Shown: positions 1-6,078, numbered from the stretch's first letter. The stretch is DNA of 6,192 nt from Candidatus Aphodomonas merdavium (GCA_018715585.1 DVLH01000279.1:1-6192), one strand, 5' to 3'. The notes: a model not told the origin generated them from the letters alone. Translations and numbers: made by a program.

Positions 1-246
1 AAACTTTCTATAAAAAATTTGTATATCTCAATAATAAATGACTCTTGTGTCCCATTCCGCGAGCCAATTCGGTCAAATGCTTTCTGACATACCCCGGCAT
101 GCAAACCGCGGGAAATCTCCTTTTGTTCCGGCCACTGCGCAGAACGGGCCATGTTCCATCAGATGGCGGCAATACTGTCTGGGCTGCGGGACGAAACCGG
201 CGGACGGCCGGATGGCGTCGCGGCACACGGCAGGAAACCGCTTCCG
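1..246. other. Left-edge stretch with no supported gene
   Basis: The first 40 or so bases are AT-rich and the rest is GC-rich. Several frames stay open here on both strands, but none combines a ribosome binding site with a recognisable protein. The plus-strand frame opening with ATG at 38 has no Shine-Dalgarno sequence in front of it. The minus-strand frame ending near position 8 has an AAAAGGAGA too far from any ATG. The AT-rich edge could be part of a promoter or of the 3' flank of a gene to the left, but I cannot pair convincing -35 and -10 boxes in it. Confidence 0.5.
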
Positions 247-285
247 GCAGCCTCTTTATAACGGAAAAAACAAAAAAGGGGCTGC
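247..285. repeat. 11-bp inverted repeat / hairpin
   Basis: GCAGCCTCTTT (247-257) pairs with AAAGGGGCTGC (275-285) over 11 base pairs including one G-T pair. The A-rich loop is 17 nt (258-274). No T-run follows on the plus strand, so it is not a plus-strand intrinsic terminator. It is the first of several inverted repeats running to position 407 and may be the 5' part of a structured leader. A TATAAC hexamer lies at 257-262 inside it but has no fitting -35 box. Confidence 0.45.
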
Positions 286-310
286 ATGTGCCATTTCCAT
301 CAACGCCTCA

Positions 311-407
311 CAGCGCTCCTTCGCGCAGTTTGCTGCGTTTAGGGCTATTCCTATGCGCCTTAAACCGCGCTATCCTTCTGCTGGGGCCGTGCGGTTTTCA
401 TAGGATA
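311..407 (+). promoter_or_regulatory. Candidate structured leader RNA with competing hairpins
   Basis: Four inverted repeats overlap here. CGCAG (324-328) pairs with CTGCG (333-337) around a TTTG loop. GTTTAGGGC (337-345) pairs with GCCTTAAAC (357-365) over 9 bp with one G-U. AAACCGCGC (362-370) pairs with GTGCGGTTT (389-397) over 9 bp with one G-U and runs into TTTT, resembling a weak terminator. TATCCT (371-376) pairs exactly with AGGATA (402-407). The 337-365 and 371-407 hairpins can coexist, and each is incompatible with the terminator-like 362-397 hairpin. That is the arrangement expected of an attenuator or riboswitch platform. I recognise no known aptamer consensus (TPP, cobalamin, THF, c-di-GMP), so ligand and role are unknown. 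The base pairing is seen; the regulatory role is inferred. Confidence 0.35.
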
Positions 408-432
408 ACAAGCGTAAAGTGGGAGGACAACC

Positions 433-507
433 ATGCGTTCTGTCGAAATCAAGGGGGATACCGGCCAAGCGAAAAATCCCAGCATGGCACCGAAAAAGGC
501 GAAATGA
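433..507 (+). CDS. Short candidate leader ORF, 24 aa
   Basis: ATG at 433 follows GGGAGGAC (421-428) at close spacing, which is a credible ribosome binding site. The frame encodes 24 residues starting MRSVEIKGD and ending in a lysine-rich PKKAK. Its TGA (505-507) overlaps the ATG at 504 as ATGA, the usual layout for translational coupling to the next frame. It sits 26 nt after the structured leader. No family is recognised. It could be a leader peptide, the 5' end of a frameshifted gene continuing in the next frame, or chance. Confidence 0.25.
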   Translation: MRSVEIKGDTGQAKNPSMAPKKAK

Positions 508-676
508 TTGCGCTGCCCGGCAGCGTCATGCACTGCCGGCTCGCCGCAAACGGCGCTGTGCCCGGCATTATAAGCTTTGATCTCCCGCCGTCCGGCTGGG
601 GCGCTTGGCACATCCTGGCAAAAAAGCATGCGGCTGCCGTCCAACGCTGTACGGCGCAAGAAAGGAAAGCATATGA
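504..676 (+). CDS. Unrecognised small ORF with possible -1 frameshift site
   Basis: ATG at 504 follows AAAAAGG (493-499) and overlaps the preceding stop. Its first 40 codons prefer G or C in the third position (about three quarters), like the real genes here, which suggests that this stretch is or was coding. The encoded start is MIALPGSVMHCRLAANG. Read straight through, the frame runs out of phase into the GDPD gene and stops at 825-827. At 620-626 it contains A AAA AAG in the correct phase for -1 slippage. Six nucleotides later comes a bulged stem (633-640 with 651-657). After a -1 shift it would stop at TGA 674-676, overlapping the GDPD start codon as ATGA and giving 57 residues. A degenerate gene remnant is an equally good reading. 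No homologous family is recognised. Confidence 0.25.
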
Positions 677-1404
677 AACAGCTGATATACGCCCATCGGG
701 GGGCAAGCGGCTATGCGCCGGAGAACACGCTCGAGGCGTTCGCGCTGGCCGCACGCCAGGGCGCAGACGGCGTGGAGCTCGACGTACACATGTGCAAAGG
801 GGGCGAGCTCGTTGTTGCGCACGATGAGACAATCGACCGGGTGGCCGATGGCTCCGGGCTGATCTGCCAAATGACGCTGCGGGAGCTCAAGCGCTACCGC
901 TTCAACAAGGGGGACCCCCGCTATCCGCAGGCGACCCTGCCCACGCTGGCAGAGGTATTTGATCTGCTAAAACCCACGCCGCTTTGCATCAATATCGAGC
1001 TGAAAAACAGCTACATCGACTATCCCGGCCTTGAGCGCGCCGTAATGGAGCTGGCCGCGCGCATGGGCATGGCCCATCGCGTGCTCTATTCCAGCTTTAA
1101 CCACCACAGTCTGCTGCGCGTGAAAGCGCTGGACAGCACCGCAAAGTGCGGGATGCTCTATGAGGCAACGATGATCGAGCCCTGGAAGTACGCACAGGCG
1201 CACGGCATGGACGCGATCCATCCGCATTTTAGCGAACTGCTCGTCCCCTCGGAAGCACAGTGCGCACACGATGCCGGGCTTATGGTCAACGTCTGGACGG
1301 TCAACCGCCCGGAAGATATGCAGCGCGTGCTCCGGGCGGGCTGTGATATTCTCATCACCAACTATCCGGACCAGGCGCTGCGCGTCCGCTCCGCGCTCAG
1401 CTAA
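673..1404 (+). CDS. Glycerophosphodiester phosphodiesterase
   Basis: This 243-residue enzyme hydrolyses glycerophosphodiesters such as glycerophosphocholine or glycerophosphoethanolamine to glycerol-3-phosphate and the free alcohol, feeding phospholipid-headgroup salvage. The single-domain GDPD TIM-barrel fold is evident from the motifs: HRG at residues 8-10, PEN at 16-18, VELDVH at 34-39, AHDE at 49-52, INIELK at 106-111 and NVWTVN at 206-211. H8, H50, E35, D37 and E109 match the family's general acid/base and metal ligands. There is no signal peptide or membrane segment, so it should be cytoplasmic, like the UgpQ class rather than periplasmic GlpQ. The length is normal for the family. The start at 673 is preferred over an in-frame ATG at 577 because AAGGAAA lies just upstream of 673 and HRG-type family members begin only a few residues before that motif. 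It is convergent with ade. Exact substrate preference cannot be read from the sequence. Confidence 0.95.
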   Translation: MKQLIYAHRGASGYAPENTLEAFALAARQGADGVELDVHMCKGGELVVAHDETIDRVADGSGLICQMTLRELKRYRFNKGDPRYPQATLPTLAEVFDLLKPTPLCINIELKNSYIDYPGLERAVMELAARMGMAHRVLYSSFNHHSLLRVKALDSTAKCGMLYEATMIEPWKYAQAHGMDAIHPHFSELLVPSEAQCAHDAGLMVNVWTVNRPEDMQRVLRAGCDILITNYPDQALRVRSALS

Positions 1405-1419
1405 AGCGCTGGGCTTTTT
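1393..1419 (+). terminator. Weak intrinsic terminator after the GDPD gene
   Basis: GCGCT (1393-1397) pairs with AGCGC (1405-1409) around a 7-nt loop that includes the GDPD stop codon. TGGGC and a five-T run (1415-1419) follow. The stem is short and the T-run starts a few bases late, so efficiency is doubtful. Confidence 0.3.
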
Positions 1420-1439
1420 GATGCGTATTTAAAGGGCCA

Positions 1440-1467
1440 TCCCAAGGCCGTCAAACGGCTCATGGGA
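1440..1467. terminator. Hairpin between convergent GDPD and ade genes
   Basis: TCCCA (1440-1444) pairs with TGGGA (1463-1467). Inside it GCCGT (1447-1451) pairs with ACGGC (1455-1459) around a CAA loop, with a small internal loop between the two helices. On the minus strand it lies about 30 nt past the ade stop and is followed by GGCCCTTTAAAT; on the plus strand it is followed by a mixed C/T tract. Its position between two converging genes fits a bidirectional terminator, but neither side has a long T-run. Confidence 0.35.
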
Positions 1468-1497
1468 CGTCCTCTTTCTGCCTTTGCGCCCGCTCCG

Positions 1498-3264
1498 CTA
1501 CGAAACAGACGCGATAAACGCCTGCCGGTCACCGTCGACGATTCCCTTGTCTGTGATCACAAGCCCGGGAACGGCCGGCAATGCGTAGACCGAAATATCC
1601 AGCAAGGAAAAAGGCTTGCTGCACAGCGATTGCATCGCGCTTTGCACGGCGTCAATTTTCTTTGCCAACACATCGCACGCATCCAGGCTCATCAGCCCGG
1701 CCAGTGGCAGCGGCAGCGCCTCGATGCATCGCCCCTCGCGCGCAGCGCAGATGCCCCCGCCCGTCTCCCGCAGCTTTTCAAGGCAGGCAAACGCGCTTTT
1801 CGCGTCCCGGTAGACGACGGTAAAGTTGTGGCTGTCGTGGGAAATCGTGGTGGCAACCGCCCCTTCGCGCAGTCCGAAATCCTTGGTAACGGCGACCGTC
1901 TTGGCTCCGCTGCCATAACGGTTGACAACCGCAATAAACTGCAAATCCGGCCGGTCTTGCAGCGAGACAAGGCCGTTGCGCACAGGCAGCGCAACCCACT
2001 CGCCCGACCGTTCCAATCCCCGGCCCGTGCGTCCCAGCACCAACACGCGGGCGGTCTGCCGCCCGTCGCCCACGGCAATGCAGAAATCCTCTTCTCCTTT
2101 TATGCCGCACACGCGCATTGTGTTTTCCGGTTGCACGCGGCAGGTGCTGGACTGGTCTTGCAGCACGTAGCGGCCCTGGCAGGCGGCCAGCTTTCCCCGG
2201 AGGAACACGGCATATGGCATACGGCCGTCCAATGCGTCCAACAGCTGGAAATCGGCCAAGTACCCGGGCGCAACCGCGCCCAAATCGTCGAAGCCATATT
2301 CGCGCGCCGCGTTGTATGTGCACAGCTTATAGGCAACCATCGGGTTCATTCCGCCATGGATAAGCCGCGCCACAATCGCGTTGAGGTGGCCCTTGGCAAG
2401 AAGGTCTGCCGCGTGTACGTCGTCCGTGCAGAGGGAGACCTGATCCAGCCATCCCATGCCCTCCAGCCCACGCGTCAATTCCTCCAGCGCGTCGACAATG
2501 GAGCTTGCGCGCAAGTTGATGCGCATACCGTTGCGCAGTTTCTCGCGGATTTCCTCCGCAGAGCGGCTTTCGTGATCGGAAGACGGCCCTCCTATGCGGT
2601 AAGCGGCTAACGCCGCGCCCGTCAGCTGCGGCGCATGGCCCTGCAGAAACATGCCTCTGCCGCGGCCTTCCTCGGCAATGGCCGCCATGCGGTCGGCGCC
2701 GTTCACCACGCCCATGTAATCCATCATTTCCGCCACGCCGATCACGCCGGGCTGTCCCAGCAATTCGCCCACATCCCCGGCACAAAAGGAAGCGCCTGCG
2801 CTCTCCAATCCCGGCGCAGCGGGCACGCACGAGGGGGCCAAGATATATTGGCGCAGCGCCGCCAGGCCTGCGTTTTCCAGCATAAAGCGCACGCCCCGCT
2901 TGCCCATGACGTTGGCAATCTCATGGGGGTCCGTGCAAACCGTCGTCGTACCCCAAGGGACAATTGCCCGCGCCAGCTGTTGCGGGATCATCATGGTGCT
3001 TTCCACGTGCATATGCGCGTCGATCAGCCCGGGCAACAAATACCGTCCGCCGCCGTCATACACGCTGTGCGAAGGCACTGGGAGGCTCTCCCCGGCCTCG
3101 CGCACGCGCACAACCGCGCCGTCGAGGACGTCCACCTGCGCGGGATAAATCTCCCCCGTAAGCATGTTGGCAAAGCGAACGTTTTCAACCGTCAAGTCGC
3201 AGGCGATCCTGCCCAAAGCGGCATCCATCAGGCGGCGCCTGTCCCGTATTTCGCAAGCGCGCAT
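1498..3264 (-). CDS. ade: Adenine deaminase
   Basis: The 588-residue enzyme deaminates adenine to hypoxanthine and ammonia in cytosolic purine salvage. It belongs to the bacterial adenine deaminase family of the amidohydrolase superfamily, which uses a binuclear Mn/Fe-type centre. Metal-binding HMHVEST lies at residues 84-90 after LLPGLID, TDPHEIANV at 111-119, GVAEMMDY at 176-183 (E179 as probable bridging ligand), QGHAP at 208-212, SSDHES at 228-233 and LCTDD at 278-282 with the catalytic Asp. The C-terminal adenine-deaminase domain shows ISHDSHN at 474-480 and GGG at 502-504. Length matches the usual 570-600 residues and no key residue is missing. An upstream in-frame ATG would add 20 residues, but I chose 3264 because AAAGGAG ends 8 nt before it. 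The gene converges on the GDPD gene. No neighbouring purine transporter or deaminase partner is present, so it appears to be a single-gene unit. Confidence 0.97.
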   Translation of the reverse strand: MRACEIRDRRRLMDAALGRIACDLTVENVRFANMLTGEIYPAQVDVLDGAVVRVREAGESLPVPSHSVYDGGGRYLLPGLIDAHMHVESTMMIPQQLARAIVPWGTTTVCTDPHEIANVMGKRGVRFMLENAGLAALRQYILAPSCVPAAPGLESAGASFCAGDVGELLGQPGVIGVAEMMDYMGVVNGADRMAAIAEEGRGRGMFLQGHAPQLTGAALAAYRIGGPSSDHESRSAEEIREKLRNGMRINLRASSIVDALEELTRGLEGMGWLDQVSLCTDDVHAADLLAKGHLNAIVARLIHGGMNPMVAYKLCTYNAAREYGFDDLGAVAPGYLADFQLLDALDGRMPYAVFLRGKLAACQGRYVLQDQSSTCRVQPENTMRVCGIKGEEDFCIAVGDGRQTARVLVLGRTGRGLERSGEWVALPVRNGLVSLQDRPDLQFIAVVNRYGSGAKTVAVTKDFGLREGAVATTISHDSHNFTVVYRDAKSAFACLEKLRETGGGICAAREGRCIEALPLPLAGLMSLDACDVLAKKIDAVQSAMQSLCSKPFSLLDISVYALPAVPGLVITDKGIVDGDRQAFIASVS

Positions 3265-3308
3265 TTCTCCCTCTCCTTTCAAACCCGGCCGCCTACCGGC
3301 AGCAAAAA

Positions 3309-3323
3309 TGCAACCTAATTGCA
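3309..3323. promoter_or_regulatory. Interrupted palindrome upstream of ade
   Basis: TGCAA (3309-3313) and TTGCA (3319-3323) form a symmetric element around CCTAA, centred about 52 nt before the ade start codon. It is the size of a half-site pair for a small dimeric regulator. It does not match the Bacillus PurBox or the E. coli PurR operator that I know. A 5-bp arm can easily occur by chance, so this is tentative. Confidence 0.2.
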
Positions 3324-3345
3324 CCGCATGCAGGAGGGCTTGCGC

Positions 3346-3477
3346 TCAATGCGTGCGAAATTTGGAGCCGTAGAAGAAGCGCAACTTCTCCCGCAAAGCC
3401 ATCAGCAGCTTGACTGGCATCGGAAAACCTTTCCTTTTTGCCAATACCCCAATGATAATCCTCCATTCTGTTTTCAT
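3346..3477 (-). CDS. Candidate 43-aa basic peptide or 3' fragment
   Basis: ATG at 3477 is preceded by AAAGGAG (3482-3488), four nucleotides away, which is close but usable. The frame encodes 43 residues beginning MKTEWRIIIGVLAKRKG and rich in Lys and Arg. About 63% of third codon positions are G or C, better than the competing frame that I compared in the same bases. The open frame extends upstream to a GTG at 3579, so this may be the 3' end of the longer degraded frame rather than its own gene. No family is recognised. Confidence 0.22.
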   Translation of the reverse strand: MKTEWRIIIGVLAKRKGFPMPVKLLMALREKLRFFYGSKFRTH

Positions 3478-3656
3478 CAAGCTCCTTTTCCCCATATCTG
3501 GCAGCGGCTGATGCAAACCGCTAAATCCCCTGTGCAACGCTCTCAGCTTCCACGCCTCCCAAATCCGCTCGGCAGGCACGCCGTCCCAGGCTTATTGCCA
3601 AACGCTTTCTCATCCGCTGCGTAGGCGCACGCTGAATCTCCTGGCGGTAAGCCGGA

Positions 3657-3791
3657 TCAAACGTTTTGCGGCCGCCCGCGGAACTCCACGGCAGGCCAGG
3701 CCACGCCGCCGGTCGCCCTATCCCACGCAGAGAGAACGCGCAGCTCGCCATACGGTTCCCCCTCGTTACAAAGCTTTACTTCCCATGCCAT
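3657..3791 (-). CDS. Unrecognised 44-aa ORF with a strong RBS
   Basis: AAAGGAG (3799-3805) lies 7 nt before ATG at 3791, as good a ribosome binding site as that of ade, which argues that translation starts here now or did in the past. The 44-residue product opens MAWEVKLCNEGEPYGEL and ends RGRPQNV. It has three Trp residues and no signal peptide or membrane helix. It is divergent from the ABC transporter gene, with about 230 nt between start codons. It is probably the intact 5' part of the broken gene described for 3346-3791. No known family is recognised. Confidence 0.35.
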   Translation of the reverse strand: MAWEVKLCNEGEPYGELRVLSAWDRATGGVAWPAVEFRGRPQNV

Positions 3792-3946
3792 TTTCCCACT
3801 CCTTTCGCGTGCACATGGCGATACAATCTGCCCCGCCACAAGCAGCAAAGCGCAAAAGGCACGGCGCCTGCATGCTCCAGGCAGGGCGCGAAAAAACGCT
3901 GTACCACAAAAAAACCGGCGTGCCGTGTTTTCGCCCAGCGGGGATA
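3792..3946. other. Divergent intergenic region, no gene seen
   Basis: This lies between the minus-strand 44-aa frame and the promoter-like site before the ABC transporter gene. It contains two A-runs (about 3892-3897 and 3908-3914). A GGGCG-cg-AAAA / TTTTCGCCC near-inverted repeat spans about 3885-3934. Neither makes a convincing terminator or operator. Confidence 0.4.
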
Positions 3947-3975
3947 TTCCCACCTTTCCCCAATTGCGATAAAAT
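3947..3975 (+). promoter_or_regulatory. Candidate sigma-A promoter of the ABC transporter
   Basis: TTCCCA (3947-3952, 4 of 6 to TTGACA) and TAAAAT (3970-3975, 5 of 6 to TATAAT) are separated by the optimal 17 bp. A transcript starting near 3982 would carry a 5' leader of about 40 nt up to the ATG at 4024. This also argues against using the in-frame ATG at 3976, which would sit upstream of the transcription start. Confidence 0.4.
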
Positions 3976-4023
3976 ATGGCGGGCGACTGTATTGCACCGC
4001 CATGCAAAGGGGGCGCGTCCACG

Positions 4024-5793
4024 ATGAAGTGTCAGACCTTGAAAGAGATTGCAAAGAAAATCTATCGCTTGCTGCCCAAGAAACAAAAGCTGGGCTTTTT
4101 TCTAGTGCTGCTCATTTTAGGCGTGTCGGCGGTGTTGAGCCAGCTGACGCCGCTCGCCGTCGGTTATTTAACGGACCATGTGCTGACTGGCCAAGGAGCG
4201 ACGTTCCTCTCCGTCGTCCCCATTTTATTGGCAATTTTGCTTGTCAACGTCGTCAACGAGGTCATCAAAGTGGTGCGCCGCCTCATCGTCGAAGATACGG
4301 CAACGCAGGCGGAGAAAACCGCGCGCCAGCGGGCAACGCTATCCCTGCTGCTCGCGCCGCTTTCCTATTTTCGCAGCCATATGACGGGAAACATCCATGG
4401 CCGCCTGAACAGAAGCCTGGAAGGGACCGTCAAGCTCATCAAGCTGTTGTTTATGGATTTTGCTCCCGCCGTTACGACGGGCTTAGCGGCCGTCGTCACC
4501 ATTTTTTTGCAGCTTCCTGCCGGTGTGGCATGCTTGGTTGTGCTTGTGATCCCCGTGGGAACGTTCATTGTCCTGCGGCAAATCAGCACCCAAAAGGGAA
4601 TCCGCGTTGAGCTGATGGAAACAAAAGCCGATATGGACGGCACAATGGTAGAGCTGTTGGGCGGAATTGAAACGATTCGCGCGCTGGACAGTGCGCAGGC
4701 GGAAGCAGCGCGCATCGGGACGCGCTCCGAGCAGCTGCGTCAGAAGGAAATGCGCCATCACAAAGCAATGGCCTTTTATGACTGTCTCAAATTTGTCAAC
4801 GAAGCGGTTTTCAGCGTGCTCGTCATCGGCATCTCTGTCTTGCTGGCCTCGCAGGGCGTGATTACCGTAGGTACCGTGTTGACAGCATACCTGTGCTTTA
4901 CACAGTTGACGGGCCCGTTGCGGGAGCTGCACCGGATCCTCGACGAGCTTTCCGAGTGCATCGTCCTAGCGGACGACTATTTCCGCCTATCAGACCTTCC
5001 GCTGGATTTTTCTTACCGGCAAATCACGGCGACTCCCGCGCCCAACGCGCTAAAAACAAACGACATCAAAATTCAAAACGTTCATTTTGCCTACCCCGAG
5101 AAGCCGCAAAAAGAAATTCTGGACAACGTCAGCCTGCTGATCCCCGCAGGCGCGTTTGTGGGGATTGCCGGGCCAAGCGGCTGCGGCAAATCCTCGCTAA
5201 TCAAAGTGATTGATAAGTTGGAGGAAGCGCAAGGGGAGATCCTCCTTGGTGGGGTTGATCTTTCTTTGCTCTCCCGGCAAATGTTGGCGGAAAACGTCGC
5301 GCTTGTCCCGCAAACGCCGTTCCTCATTGCCGATACCGTCTACCACAACATTTGCTATGGCGTCAAGCGCAGCGTATCGTTGGACGAGGTCAAAGAAGCG
5401 GCGAAAAAAGCAAACATTGCCTCGGAAATCGAACAGCTTCAGGGAGGATATGATTTCTTTCTTAGCGAAGGCGGCGCTAACCTTTCCGGCGGCCAGCGGC
5501 AGCGGATCGCACTCGCGCGCATTTTTTTACAAAAGCCCAAAATACTGATCCTGGACGAAGCTACCTCGGCGCTGGATAATACCTCCGAAAAGCACATTCA
5601 ACAGGAAATCGAAAAGATGAAGGAATCCTGCGGTACGACTGTTCTCTCCATCGCGCACCGGCTGACCACACTGCAAAACTGCGATGAAATCATCGTTATG
5701 GAGAACGGCCGCATTGTCCAACGGGGCACGTTTGCGGCGCTCAAAAATACACCCGGGATTTTTCAGGACATGGCGCTTGGCGTCTTAAAATAA
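4024..5793 (+). CDS. ABC exporter half-transporter (TMD-NBD fusion)
   Basis: The 589-residue protein is a type I ABC exporter of the MsbA/LmrA/ABCB class, acting in the cytoplasmic membrane as a dimer to export a substrate using ATP. The N-terminal half has six predicted membrane segments, roughly at residues 22-42, 61-79, 146-163, 166-184, 258-276 and 280-296. The nucleotide-binding domain follows: A-loop Tyr357, Walker A GPSGCGKSS (383-391), Q-loop Q430, signature LSGGQ (487-491), Walker B ILILDE (507-512) with catalytic E512, D-loop SALD (515-518) and switch H545. All are canonical, so a homodimer would have two active sites. There is no peptidase C39 domain, so it is not a bacteriocin-processing type. 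The start at 4024 is supported by AAAGGGGG (4006-4013); the in-frame ATG at 3976 has no ribosome binding site. No second half-transporter, regulator or substrate gene is adjacent, so the cargo is unknown (drug, lipid or peptide). Confidence 0.96.
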   Translation: MKCQTLKEIAKKIYRLLPKKQKLGFFLVLLILGVSAVLSQLTPLAVGYLTDHVLTGQGATFLSVVPILLAILLVNVVNEVIKVVRRLIVEDTATQAEKTARQRATLSLLLAPLSYFRSHMTGNIHGRLNRSLEGTVKLIKLLFMDFAPAVTTGLAAVVTIFLQLPAGVACLVVLVIPVGTFIVLRQISTQKGIRVELMETKADMDGTMVELLGGIETIRALDSAQAEAARIGTRSEQLRQKEMRHHKAMAFYDCLKFVNEAVFSVLVIGISVLLASQGVITVGTVLTAYLCFTQLTGPLRELHRILDELSECIVLADDYFRLSDLPLDFSYRQITATPAPNALKTNDIKIQNVHFAYPEKPQKEILDNVSLLIPAGAFVGIAGPSGCGKSSLIKVIDKLEEAQGEILLGGVDLSLLSRQMLAENVALVPQTPFLIADTVYHNICYGVKRSVSLDEVKEAAKKANIASEIEQLQGGYDFFLSEGGANLSGGQRQRIALARIFLQKPKILILDEATSALDNTSEKHIQQEIEKMKESCGTTVLSIAHRLTTLQNCDEIIVMENGRIVQRGTFAALKNTPGIFQDMALGVLK

Positions 5794-5813
5794 AAGCGCA
5801 AGGCAGCGCCTTT

Positions 5814-5832
5814 CGCGCCGTCCGGCGGCGCG
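5814..5832. repeat. GC hairpin after the ABC transporter gene
   Basis: CGCGCCG (5814-5820) pairs perfectly with CGGCGCG (5826-5832) around TCCGG. No T-run follows, so it is not a standard terminator. A weaker GGCAAA/TTTGCC pairing (5844-5871) follows. Together they may stabilise the 3' end of the transcript. Confidence 0.3.
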
Positions 5833-5889
5833 GTCCCACCGGGGGCAAACCGGCAGTGCGGGCGTTTTGCCTTGAACTTGTATCGATTG

Positions 5890-5928
5890 AAAAAGCCTTG
5901 CTTTGAAAGCTCAAAAGCGAGGCTTTTT
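5890..5928. terminator. Strong bidirectional intrinsic terminator
   Basis: AAAAAGCCTTGCTTT (5890-5904) pairs with AAAGCGAGGCTTTTT (5914-5928) over 15 bp with one G-U pair and a 9-nt loop. The 3' arm ends in five Ts on the plus strand, and the 5' arm gives five Ts on the minus strand. It lies about 100 nt past the ABC transporter stop and can also stop leftward transcription from the minus-strand gene at the right edge. Confidence 0.85.
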
Positions 5929-6048
5929 ATGTTCACGGTTTTCACTTTTCCCGCCTGGTTTCCATCTTTCTCTCCCGTGAGACATTGGCCGCGAATGCAT
6001 TTGCCGGGGTGCGTTTGGAATTCCCTGGCCGGCGGGAGAATGGATAAA

Positions 6049-6078
6049 CCGCCCCCGCCGGAAAACCGGCGGGGGCGG
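6049..6078 (-). terminator. Perfect 13-bp GC hairpin, terminator of the right-edge gene
   Basis: CCGCCCCCGCCGG (6049-6061) and CCGGCGGGGGCGG (6066-6078) pair without mismatch around an AAAA loop (TTTT on the minus strand). It begins 16 nt after the stop codon of the minus-strand gene and on that strand runs into TTTAT, a short U-tract. The plus-strand side is followed, after a few bases, by a T-rich stretch, so it may work in both directions. Confidence 0.7.

Larger units (their letters stand above)
3346..3791 (-). pseudogene. Probable decayed gene in three phases
   Basis: Read from right to left on the minus strand, coding-like sequence passes through all three frames with short overlaps. 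It starts MAWEVKLCNEGEPYGEL, stops at 3657, continues in a second frame as TFDPAYRQEIQRAPTQRM until about 3600, then in a third as WDGVPAERIWEAWKLRAL and on to the stop at 3346. Losing one A from the AAAA at about 3661-3665 would join the first two parts; a second indel near 3590-3600 would join the third. The joined product would be roughly 147 residues, hydrophilic and rich in Trp and Arg. I cannot assign it to a family. Alternatives are two or three independent tiny genes, or sequencing errors breaking one intact gene. Confidence 0.33.

Noticed and set aside
8..226. Minus-strand 72-codon frame at the left edge
   Set aside because: No properly spaced ribosome binding site and an unconvincing composition, with the last codons being AT-rich intergenic sequence.
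38..403. Plus-strand frame starting with ATG at 38
   Set aside because: Some third-position GC bias, but no Shine-Dalgarno sequence. The frame passes through the inverted repeats at 247-397 and gives a low-complexity translation.
362..407. H-type pseudoknot from the 362-397 and 371-407 stems
   Set aside because: The first connecting loop would be zero nucleotides and the last only four across a 9-bp stem, so alternative nested folds are more likely than a pseudoknot.
569..574. TATAAG as a -10 box for the GDPD gene
   Set aside because: No acceptable -35 hexamer at 16-19 bp upstream, and it lies inside coding-like sequence.
1462..2610. Long plus-strand frame antisense to ade
   Set aside because: It is the complement of a fully motif-supported adenine deaminase. 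Its translation shows no family features, and it is a GC-bias shadow.
3908..3930. Minus-strand terminator from a GC stem plus seven Ts
   Set aside because: The stem is only three base pairs when the loop is given a realistic size.
3666..4610. Plus-strand frame crossing the intergenic region into the ABC transporter gene
   Set aside because: It runs out of phase through the ABC transporter's membrane domain, has no ribosome binding site and changes character at 4024.
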